Below, in pieces: positions 25,901 through 38,200 of a DNA stretch of 64,000 nt. Positions within the stretch are counted from its first letter, which is position 1, and each line of letters opens with the position of its first letter. A model generated the notes under the pieces. The model saw nothing but the letters and a program-made list of their open reading frames with translations. It did not search any database and was not told the origin of the DNA. Source of the DNA: Albula goreensis (taxonomy: Eukaryota > Chordata > Actinopteri > Albuliformes > Albulidae); contig CM040748.1 in the NCBI GenBank assembly GCA_022829145.1, positions 3,037,501-3,101,500 on the forward strand. Reading direction: 5' to 3'. The position numbers and the translations under genes were made by a program.

Positions 25901-28900
25901 GAGAGGTGTGAGTGTATTGTAAAGTCTGTTGAATATAAATCAACGGAGGTTATATTAATGTTATATAATTCTGTCTTCAGCCCACAGAATATTGTGTGTA
26001 GTTCTGGGCACCGTACTGTACGATATCGTAAGCTTTAGGAAAAAAAAAAAAAGGACAAAGAAGCACAACTGCATTTGTTCCAAGTATGAAATTGAAAAGT
26101 TACAAAGAAAGACTTAAGACACCTAATCCTTTCTGGCTCAGAAAAGGAGACTGAGGGGATTTGGCCAGGTTTTTATATTTTTGAAATGGATTAATATAGT
26201 GGACTCTAAAAGACTGGGGTGGAATTGAACAAGGGAATACAGGCTGGAATTATGTAAGGCAGTGGCTCCACACGTAGAACTGTTCCTGTTTCCCCCCGTG
26301 TGATTGAACTGCCATTTTCATGGAGTCATAATAACATCGGCACAATAAGGCCAAAAGTATAGACATGCTTCATTTCTGGGTCTTAATTCACTTCATTTGT
26401 TTGGGTATGCACTGGTTCACTTCAAACTGGAGGTTACAAAAACTTGTCAGCCAGTTTACATCTGTGCAAGACGTTAAATATATTTGCTTCATTTCGGAGC
26501 GCACTTTTTCCTAGGACTACATTCTTTAAACAGTGCGTACAGATTAACGGACCAAGATTGCTTCAGTAGCGTTTTCACGGTGACCTGCGCTATGTGATGT
26601 CTGTAACTCTTGTCTTTTAGGACCTCCGGTGCTTTAGCTCCCAAAAACAGGGCGGGGACCCCTGAAGGAGGGATGGAGGGAGAACACCCAGCCAATCATG
26701 TGCTCCTACAAGTTGGTTGGAGTCAAATTCGAAGTCTGGGGCCTTCAGACCAGAGTTGAACAGTTTGTACACAAGGTATGGTGTGTAATTTCTTGTTCTA
26801 GATCAAAACACTTGAACCAAATATGGAAGTGGACTTTGGAGAATATAAACATAAACAGCTGAATAACACAGTTAGCTGAACATCCCTTATGAAGAGGAAA
26901 AAATAGACAGCACTGGTGAAGGGATTACCGTTACACATATGTTTGCTGTAAAATAAACAATTATGCATATTTTTTATAGGAAAGTGTTCAAAGGTTGCTG
27001 AGTTTTTATTGCTCACACAAGAAATTGTTGACCTTAATAATTCAGGCTAATTCATGAAGATGTAATCTTTGTCATAAATGTAGCCTGTGTAGCTCCCAAA
27101 CTGCTTAAACAAGGAATGTGAAACATTTCAAACGCTCACTCGGTAACACAATGTGCCAATGACAGCATGAAGTAAAGCGCTTTCTTACCCTCTTGTCCAG
27201 CGTATTGGTTCTCTGTCAGGCCACAATTGTGTTCCTTTATGGTCGTGGAGGGTTCATTTTGTTTGGACAAATTACTTATGAGTTTACGTATTTCTTACAA
27301 GATCGTAGGTAAGGCAAGCCTTTTTACAGCATTTTGCATCATGATCCAACTAAGTACTAATGCAACAAACCCATACACAAACCAAAGTTTGTCACTTTCT
27401 GCCATAATGGACAACAAATTAGAGAAGGTGGATGTCAACTCTGTTAAGCGGTAGGTGCAGCTCATCTCAAAAATGATTGGCTACTTGTTTAACTATGGCT
27501 TCCTGATGACATGACAGGCTGCCAGCGAGTGAAGAAATCCCATGTTGCATGACCGGATAGACGAGCAGACAAGTGTCTATCAAATTTGCTATGAAGCTTA
27601 TGAAGACAAGCAAGCAATTACATATGACTGGTGTTGACATCAGGTTACGTCCCACAGCTTGCTTGTACATGAGACCTAAGAGGGAATGGAAATGAGGCTT
27701 GCAGTGCCAGAAGTGAATAGAATGTGATGACCGTGGTGTGTTGTCCACGTCGCCCCTGCACAGATGTTTTTCAAAGACCCTGGTGCAGACTTGCCCAAGA
27801 GGCATTTTTGCCATTAGTGCACTTAATTTCTCTGGCAGAGTCGGACACAGGCATTGGAGGCTGTGTACCAAGGGGCTCATGCATTCAGGTGCATCCAGTG
27901 TATTCAAAGCCACCTCCAATCCCCAGGCTGGAAGACACTGGCTGACTTCACCCCTTAAATTGGGTGCCTTTCAAAAACAATCTCATAGCTGCCAAATGCA
28001 CCGTCAGTATAGATGGCACTTAAATTATTTAAAAGATATGGTGAGAACTGCGAAATGGGGCAGATAATAGGGTCTGGTCTCATTGAGACAGCTCTGCCCA
28101 AAAAAAAGCACTGCATTTATCTGGGTAGAGATAAGGGTGGTGATGACATTCTACAAGAGCTGGATGCAAATGGAATGAAAGGAACCCAGGTGCTGATGTC
28201 ACCACAGTGGGAGGGGCCTCACTGTTGCGTGTAAATTCAAATCTCGGCCTAGGTTGGTGATAGATGGACGATATCACCTGATATCACTGACACCTTCTTC
28301 CTCTTTAATATTGGAGAGAAATGGCATAGGGCTGCAGTAGTCACCAGCAGTTTGGTGATTGATTTAGAATTGCCTGTCACACACTTCAGATAGGGTCCCT
28401 TGGAGGAGGTTTCAGCAGTTACCACTACTCAGTATGGGTCCCCTTCAGACTAGCAGCTTCTGATGCACTACATGTAACCACTAGCTCAAACAAAATAGTT
28501 GTCTGTTGGTGGTGTGGAAGACTGTCCAGGGTCTGCCTGGTCCAGTGCAGGGGTGGTGTCACTTCTCTGATTTCTGACTGCATGGCTGGATGATGATGTG
28601 TTTTTTTTTCGGCACTGATGTTGAGGGAAGTCAGGGTGTGGCACGTCTCTCAGCCACAGGCCCACTGGTTTGAATGTTCCACCAGCACCACACATTTTTT
28701 TTTTTTTTACCTCAAGTTTACCCTGAATTTTCCATAGCATGCAATGGAGCAAAGAACCATTTTAGCCTTCAGCCTACTAAAATGTCTCTTATTATGACAT
28801 CATAACGGCGAGACCAAGCTGCATCTGAAACCTGGGGAGTCTGTTCCAGGGAACAGAGAAGGAGCTGCAGAGACCTCTGGTGTTTCTCAGAGACACCCCC

Positions 28901-31900
28901 TTACACTGTTTGTAATGGGGCCCTATATCTCTCTGTGCTTCATGCAAAGCAGTGCACTCTACATGCAAAGCAGTACATCCTATATGCAAAGCTGTTGGTC
29001 AGCGCTGTTCTCACTCTGGACAGGCAGAATCCCTTGGTAAATATAATCAGGGGTTATAGTTGGTTTCATTAACCCTTTTAGAGTGGGCCTACACTCTGCT
29101 GTCAGTCACACCACTGGCACACATTGCTGGTATAAATGCTGACATATAATTCAATTTTTTAGTTACTAAATGATATATATATATTTAAATTAGAAGACAA
29201 AACTGTTAAAAGAGTTAAAAGAGAAAATGCACCACTCATTCTGTTCATTCTAATGTCTCCGAGGTTGTTCTTGTATATTTAAGTGTTCACTGAGTGGACG
29301 GAAACTGTCAGACACTGCTGTGTGACAGCAGTTAGACAAGCTGTCTGAAACCGAAAAAAAGACAGCTCTGTGGTTCTGTCTTTCCTGATATTGCATCTGC
29401 AGCGAATTTTCAAACTGCATCTGAATTAGCAAAGAGTTCAAATAAAGACCGAGTGCTTCACTGGGGTGACAAATGTGCATAGCACCTCAAAACAGAAGGT
29501 ACAGCAACTCAAAACAAAGGGCACAGAAAGATCACAGCTATCCAAAACCAGTATGGCAGCCAGCACTAGAACAGTAGTTAGCCTTTATCATGACTTTGCC
29601 AGTCTGTCTAACCCATGATAATTGACTGATCTGGTCACAGATTTGTAGTTGAGGACAAGTTGTCACCTCCTCCTCTACAGCTTCATCTTGAACAGCATCT
29701 TGCATTATGCCCCTCACAATTGATCTGCCAGTTAAATCCCCATTTGTTCAGATTATGGACCCATATCAGATAAATTGTTTAGAGCAAAGTCTGTCATTTA
29801 TTTTTTGCATGGACACGCCTTTTTTTTATTAATAGCAAAATCTGCGCAAGTGTTTTTCGATTGATCTCAGTTGTCACGAAGAAAGCCACTGACTATAAAA
29901 TCTGTCTCCATGGTTACAAAAGCACTCTAATTAAATTACTTCAGGAACATGTACTAGTTGTAATGAAACATGCAGAAATCTACCGTGATTATATTCATAA
30001 ATAAAAGTGGTTGTTGCATTTGAAATGCAGAAGTGAGCTCAGTTATGCTGTAAACCAAACATGTTGTTGCTACAATCTTCTCTAAACAGGATCTTAGTAT
30101 GACAAGCTGTGGAGAGAAGCAAGCCAGTAGAATCTCACTTAAATGCAATCACTGATTCCATTCCAAATGGCTTGTTGTAAACATTGAGGATTTGTTTAGA
30201 TTTCATCATGTATTTGTAGGATTTATAGCCACCGTCATCCTGCTGTTCCAGCTAAGCAGGAGACGCTGTTGACCCTGGTTTCATTTCCTGTGACCCTCGA
30301 CCCTTCACTGGACCTGCAGTTCCATGACGTCTCTATAGTATAAAGTCTAACTCAGCAGATGAATTGACCAGCCTGGCATCTTGCGCAGCTTAGTACTTTG
30401 ACCAAAGCCAGCGGAACACCGAGCCCCAAGAACGCATTGCTTTGTCTCAGTAATAAAATGTTCTTCGCTGGTGCGAGCGTGCGCGCCTGGCCAAGCCTTT
30501 TTAAATGGATGCCAAGCTCTCTCGGGACTTGGAACAGGGTCCCGCATTTTGGAAAGTGAAACAGAAAAACATCTGCCAGAGGTTCTCAGAGGAACACAAA
30601 TCAAGGAAATGTTTAGAGAATGAAATCAGCCGCGTGTTCTGCCAGGGGACCCGGAGCAGGCTGCAGCCCAGAGAGGGCCTGAGTCACCACATGGCCTTTG
30701 AGAGGATGGCGATAGATGGCTGCTAATCCATTTTGTACACAGACTGCATGCGGGCAATTGGATTCCCGTTTTGAAATAATGAGGTCGCTGTCAATGTGAT
30801 CAGCTTTGCTGCAGTGTGTGATTTACTGTGCCTTCCTGATGACACACACAACTTTGGCAAGAGCCTAGCCGTGGCTTCTATGATGGATAGAGATGAAATG
30901 CCTTTTGCGGCTTTAAATCGTTAACATTTGAGGCACTGTAAATAAGTTCATTTCTATCTCAAACTTTTTTTTTTTTTTTTTTTTATCTATCATAAATACA
31001 CAGAGCTTAATGGGTGTATTTTGTTAAAGGCAGCTGTTTCCAGTTTTGGATAATATTAAATGATTATAGCTTTTGATAGCAGTCCGATGATGCGTAGTCA
31101 CATTGATTTCCCTTGTAAATATACAGGCCATATAATGAAGCTGTATATTATAAACCTACATCTTCCAGTGCAGGAAGAGTGATTTGTTCATAAAAAAAAA
31201 AAAAAAAAAACGGAATTAATTTTTCAGGACTATATTTTTATTCAGCGTGATTTTATGGTTCTAATTTCTCAGCTTTCATAAACACGTAGGGTTATTTAAA
31301 TGCGCTCATTGCACTCATATTTCTGGAAAGCTCCGCATCTGCTCCTTTCTGCTTCATCCCCTGCCGGTAAAATTTGCACCTGATAATTAATTCAGGGACT
31401 GTAAATGACGATAGTAAAAAGTGGTCTCTGCCAGCTGTTTTTCAAAATGATGAAACACTGTCGGACCACGTACACAGTTAGCAATACATATTGTTATGGT
31501 TTTTAAGGCGCACATCTGTCCTAAGGCTTAATGTGTTTTTTGTGGTTGTGTGCGTGCATAAGGAGCAGTGCATGTTCCCTTGCTGTGAGCTGAACTGATG
31601 AAATGATGGGCTTTGAGGGAACGGGGAGGCACGGGAGGTGGCTCATGTATGCTGGCGCATGAGTCCAGCGAACCTGCGATTTTGATTCATGGTCTTAACA
31701 TGAGCACCCCCCCTCAGGGAAGTGTGCTCTTTTTCATCCTCTTAAGCCAGGCATTAAGATTGAGCTGGCCTGTCTTCAGCGTTAGCCACCTCAAACCATC
31801 ACCCCCCCCACCCTTTCCCAATCCAATCCCCATAGTCCGGCTCTCTAAGCAGAGGGGTGTGTGCTCTGAAAGGAGCCGAGGATGGCGCTGGCATAGGGGG

Positions 31901-34900
31901 AGCGAGGTGGAGGGACTGGATGTGGAAGTGGAGAGCTGTGAGCGGCGCGGGTCGCCTCACAATGAGCGCTGAGCGCGGTACCATGAGGAGGTGTGAAAAT
32001 GAGAGCCTATTTTTAGTCCTCCTTCAGCGTCCCCTGTAATCTGCACAGGTCTGCCGCTGCCGCAGCAGGTACAGCGGCAGAGCTGCGCTGAGACAGGAAC
32101 AGGTCATACCTGAACCCCAGCCCCACTGCACCCCCCTCCCATACCCCCATCCCATCTGACCTTCCTCACACCTGCCGCCAGAACAGGTACAGGAGAAAGG
32201 GAGGTGCTAATGTAAGCTATGAAGACACAGACGAACAGGTCACTCCCCACGGTCTGTCACATCCCTGTTTCAGTGCATGGTATACTCATATCATTCTGGT
32301 AATGAAATGTATTTCCAATATCAATACTAATTTTTTTGGAGAGAATTCGTTGTGAATTTGATGCATAGTTGGTGATTAAAATATGAAATATATCACTTTT
32401 CATCGCATATGACAAGGGTGTTGGCAATTGTCCCTTTTCTCCTACCTCCACATTCTGTGGGGTTTTTTTAGTAAGAGGAATGAGCCTTATCACATGTTTA
32501 TTTGTGATTGTGTGGAATGACAAATCGTGAAGCTCATGCCTCGCATCGATATCAGTGCAGCCAAGAACACTCTGTACTTTATTGCATTACTGAAAATAAA
32601 CCGTACCGAAGGAAATACGGCCTGTGAAAGGTCTTGTGTTGAAAAGAGGACAAATTTTCTGCTTCTTAGATAACTTCCGCAACGCCAACTCTAAAGGGTA
32701 TACACAAGAGATTCCCTGGTATGCACAAGCTCATCCCTGTGGAAGTTTTAGCTGCTTGCGTGTCGTGACAGGTGACCACTAATGAACACCTAAAACATCG
32801 CCTTCAATGGCCCCAAGCTGACCTGATGCACTCCACCTCCACCCAAACCTGGGAGGCTAAAGCAAGGCGTAGGGAGATTGCAGGGTCTTTCACAGTCAGG
32901 CTCTTTGATGTAAAGGCTTCACCGCCACTCTCACAGTGGCAGTGCTGACACTCAAAGCAGTTCCTTTTTGTTTGCGGCAAGATTGAATTTGTGACCTGAG
33001 TCAGCACTCCGGCAGTAGCCCTGCAGTCTGAGTACTGAGTCCACTACTAATTAAACAGAGTGTCACGAGCTGAGCCCATGACGAACCTGTTTAGACCCGC
33101 TACGTGTTTCCCTCGCGTCAAAGCATAACCACGCAGCATTCAGTTATCTGAAATGCTGGTTTTCAGTCTGGGGTCATTGATTTGTGTGTTTGTAGCTGCA
33201 TAGTATTCATTGTTAATGTCTGTTTCTGTCCTTTAAATTGACATTATTATTTTTTATGAATCTGTTCATTTTTTGCTTGAATTGGATAAGGCCTGCCAGT
33301 GCAGGTTTGTAAATGTTGTGTTTTAATCTGTTATCTGTTTTTATTATTGTTTAGCCTATATGTTTTAAAATGTTTCTGGTAGATGATTTGGTGATGAGCA
33401 TGTTTCTAAGTGATAGACTTGAGGCACTACTGCCCCAGTATATAGTGTGTGGTGTCACCCCTGTTCTGAAGGACAGTGAATGGGTGTGGCCATTGTTAAT
33501 GAATTTTACACTGCATACTGGAAACCTTCATTGTTAAATAAATAAACTTCACCAGCTTCTTTGACAGGTACCTGCCTCTTCCTCAGATTTTCTTTGCCTC
33601 CAGCCCTGGCACTTCCCTTAGAGTGAGTTTTTAATAGTGAGGCTAACGAGGCATTTTTCTGAGGCCTAGTGTGAACTACAAATTGAGGCACTGCTTTCTG
33701 TGATTGATGAGCTCGTCACAGCTACTCAGATTGTGCTGCCTTATCAGAAAGTGTCATGGAAAAGGTGTAAATTAATGCCTGTGCATTCAGCACCCAACCC
33801 AGACATGGCTGGTGCAGCTCCCCAGTATGGTCTTGTTGAACGAGGCTGGAAGTAGAATGGGACGGGTTTGGGTTTTGCCATGGCCAGTACAAAAGCTCCT
33901 TTAATTAAGCTATGTCTCATTCGCAGTGCTCTCCAGCTCTCAGGCATTACCTGTCCACACAGGCCTGCTTGTTGACTCACCTTTATTACAGGGGTGGTGT
34001 TGCACAGGACGAATACATGAGCATGTTCTCTCCCTGCCAGTTTAATTATAATGCTTTATTGGCGTGACATATATTCAAATACTTACTGCCAAACCACATA
34101 GTGCGTTGATTGTAAAACAAATGACAAAAGCAATACAGTGTGAGTAACACTTTCCATCTCTCTCTTTCTCGTCCTCTCTCTCTCAGGTCATCAGGGATAT
34201 CTTGTTGGTCGGACACCGGCAAGCTTTTGCCTGGGTTGATGAGTGGTTTGGTAAGTCAGGCGTCTATGTTAATTACCTTGTGTCTTTGGCTGGGAAGGAT
34301 CTTATTGGCTAATATGGGCATACAGTCAAATATGGGGAAACCGATGCCAGAACTTCACATTCACATAGTTGCATAGACAAATTTCACATACAGATTTCAT
34401 AGAGATACAAAGAGTCTCCTTTTATTACCAATTCGATTATTTATTTAATTATGAATTATATGTTAAATACACATTTATAAGCATTTTGTATGTTGTATAA
34501 TACATATAAATACATATTTATAAATAGTATTATAATAATATTTTACATGTTTATTTATTTATAATGATTGTATATCTTCATAATCAATTATTAGCCATGT
34601 TGAAAGGAAGAGCTGCTGATTTATTGTAGATGCTTCCCTAAGTGTAGTTAGACATGATCAGTTCATCTCGCTTGCTTCTCCGCAAGTAGTTCATCCCAGC
34701 CATGGTTCACATTTCATCTCAATGCTTTTTAAAAGTGTTGCCCACTGAATTGGAACGATTCCACTTTTCCTCTTGTGCACTGATCTAACCTAAATACTAA
34801 CCATTTCACCCTGTTAGGTGTCTGAAATGGGCTGGCTGTAATCTTTTTACACTAACAGGATCCGTGGATTGAAACGCTGTCCCTGTCCTTCTGCATTCCT

Positions 34901-35181
34901 TGTTTGCATTTCGTAACCAGTTTCCTAGTTGTTTTCTTGCTCATGATGCCGTGGGTATTATAACTTGGATACCTTACACAATCCTCCATTTCCTGTCTCA
35001 CCTCACTAACATTTGTTCTGACTCACGGAATGCCCCGCTGCTCTGCCTTTCTGGGTAGTTGCCTTTGTCTGGACATGAGTCAAAATGGTTGTATCACGGC
35101 TACCCGCACTTTGGCAAAATGAAATGGGGATTTATATACAGACTACAGACCTGCGTCATGGGCCATTTACCCGAGGCCTGC

Positions 35182-35216
<35 letters not shown>

Positions 35217-38200
35217 TGTTTTAAAGATGATAAAGATGGGTGGACAAGAAAAGTTATTTTTTTGTCTGAAGAAAAGTGTCTAAAGAAAAGTAGTTCCGTT
35301 TTCTGGAAGTTTCCTTGACTATATTCAGGTTTCAGCAGTGAGAGATTCAGTGAAGCGCGTTCTCTCCTTGCAGTAAGTGCCAAGTAGCGCTAATGGTTTT
35401 AATGTGAGGGACACGGAGCCAGGGTGACATTAGTGTATCTCAGCCTGGACGCGGGCCATGGGAAAGTTCCCTGCGGCATTTGGAGAAGTTTGTTTTCGGT
35501 TTGTCAACAGATATTTTGAGGGTAAGGTGATACAACCACTTGGACCGTGGACGAGACCAACGTGATATGAAAGTCTGCTGTGATTTGGCATTGGGAATAT
35601 AGGTCAGGATACTCCAAAATAGCTCTGTGGAGGGGACACAGGACACAGGGAAAGAGAGATCACCCTCAGTGCAAATACAGCAGCTCTAGCCAGCCATGAG
35701 CCTCGCACCCAATTACTGCAGCATTTCAAAATGGTCTCTTTGCTGTCGCTCTTTGTGTCCGGCTTTAAAAAAAAAAAAAAAAATTCACATCTGTTTCATC
35801 CTGACTGTAGATGTAGTAACGTTTTTAGTTCACACCAGGATTATAAAAAGGATGGCTTGTGAAAAATATTTTGTTTGGTTGTTCTTTTTCTTTATATAAA
35901 GTGAGCATTTTGTTTGTAAAATCTCAAGTATATTTTAACTTGCTAAAGCAATTAATCTGGACTCAGCAGCATGCTGATGCTTCTGTTCAGATGCTGCTGT
36001 GACTTTACTAACACACTTACACATTCCTTGTTTCATTTGTGTGCAAATAGCACTAGTATGGCAAGTGTGAAATTCTCCAACAGTGGCTGTGAGTAAACAT
36101 GCATTCCGTCCCCATTCAGTGCGGTAGTATGACCAGAGTACTCCATTGTACATCACTATGGTTATGAGGGACACACGGCCATACTAAATTAGTTTGAATT
36201 GTATACCCAGATGTACTTACTATGAATAAGTATTCCCAATGGCATTTTTTTGTTTGTTTTAACCACACTGCATTTTAGATGAAGGGTCATATTTTTGTAG
36301 AAGCACAAGCGGTAGTTTGTTCAAATGCTCACACTGCAGTTGTAAATGTTCATATCAGTCATCTTGAATAACAGTCATGGGTAAAAAATGTCATGTTAAT
36401 ACCCTTTATGTGTTGAAGACCAGGCAGGACACAGTGCTGCATACCCTTCTGATTGTAGATAATGGGCTGATGGCCTGAATGACCTACTCTCATTTTGTTC
36501 CTCTTGTCTTTTTATTTGTCTTTAAAGTTAGAGTGTAATCCAATATTATAACCCCATGTAACTTGTACATTTAGGGAGATGAATTTTTTTGAACAGGAGG
36601 GTGCAGCTATTTCAAGAAATCAGTGGAGCTTTTGCTTGTACTGCTTTGAAAAGAAGGCAAAAAGATGAGATAGAGAGATATATTTCCAAAGACACCACTC
36701 TTGTTGGACACACTATGATACAGAAGCACAACAGAGAACTGAGCTACTGAAACCAATGTTGCCATTTTATTCCAAAATGAAGTTCAGTTATCCTCTGTCT
36801 TCAATCAAGAATTCCTTATCAGGCAGCACTGAAAATGCATGAATGAATGGGTTTTTAAGGGAAACTCCATTGTTTTAAATTGCATTAGGTCAGAATTGTA
36901 TGGGTATGCTACGTTCTGTGTGTGTATGTAGAAGGGAGGGGGAATTTTCTGCTTGAGATGGCTTCCACGTAGACCGCTATGAAGGATATGCACACACACA
37001 GCATGCATGAGCACCACTGTGACACAAACACACGGGACCTCTGACGATGCTGGACTGGGGTTTCTTTGGTTCTGCCATGTTCATCTGTGTCCTTCTGAAG
37101 CCTGCCAATTCATTTCAAACCTAAATTCAGGAACCTTCATGAAATTGAAAATCCTTTTTTAAAAAAATAAATTTAAAAAATTAATGATTGAGCATGTGTT
37201 CATGCAGGCATCCTTTCAATGCCTTGAGATTTTAAAATAAAAGTTTGAATAATGCCTTTGGCATTTTGTATTTTGCATCAACTGCCTGTGAAGCATTTAG
37301 CTGATAATACAGGATCACACTGCACACATAACCACTCTCTCTCACATTCTAAGAGCTTTTTATTTTCATGGTAAGAGGGGCTTGGTCCAGTTAGGTGTCA
37401 TTTCTTTTTTTATGTTGGCTGCTAAAGCTCTGTACTGCCTCCTAGTGGCTGTAGTTGGCATAGTCTCCCTCAGTGCTTTGGGTGGGATTGTGCAGTCATT
37501 TTTAAAGGCCTGACTGTCCGTTGTTTGCTACGAGCCGCCTGCAGTGTACGAGTGCATAATGTCCCGCTTTTCACAGCCATGTCTCTGGAGGACGTGCGTA
37601 AGTTCGAGACTCAGATGCACGTGGCCACAAACCAAAAGCTTGGATGCCAAGAGACATAGCGAGATCCCGCAAATGTATGTTTTCCTTTTTTGTTCTTTGT
37701 ATTTTTTTTTAAATGTGTGAAATTAATAATTTCAACTGATAATATCTACTGCAAATGCACATGTTTTTACATTATTTTAACAGGAGTATAATGCAAGGGT
37801 GATACTGTAGGTCTGTATGTATGAAGTCTGATTTTGTGGCTTATATTGCCACCTGCTGGTGGAAAAGAGTGGTTGTGTTTTCCCACAGCCTGTGTAATCC
37901 AGATGGTATTGGTTGATTTGTGCTCATTTCTACAGGAATGAAGATGAAGTAAAGTAACAACACCAGCTCTGCTTTTTCACTTTACTATATATTATCTCCA
38001 CAGGTAGCCGTTGTTTTCAACTGTTGGCTTAAAGGAGTTTGCTGAAAATGTGCTTCCATTCATTATTTTTAGTCTTGCAGTTTTAATTAATTCTTTCTTT
38101 GAATTCTGCTATAATAATGTTTGTTGAGTTGCCTTCGGATGAGTATTTAACTACAGGATTGTTCTAAAGCTTTTGTATCTCCTTTAGCAGTTTTAATCTT

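Larger units (their letters stand above)
34251..37576 (+). other. pitpnc1: pitpnc1 intron 8, up to the first alternative last exon (3.3 kb)
   Basis: Contains a (TTTA)n microsatellite at 35182-35217 and an A17 run near 35766-35782. A reverse-orientation CTCF-like site lies at 37435-37449. No coding sequence seen. Confidence 0.8.

Noticed and set aside
27467..27919. 150-codon - strand open frame in pitpnc1 intron 7
   Set aside because: No motif or domain I recognise, no splice context and low-complexity neighbours; kept only as a finding to check.
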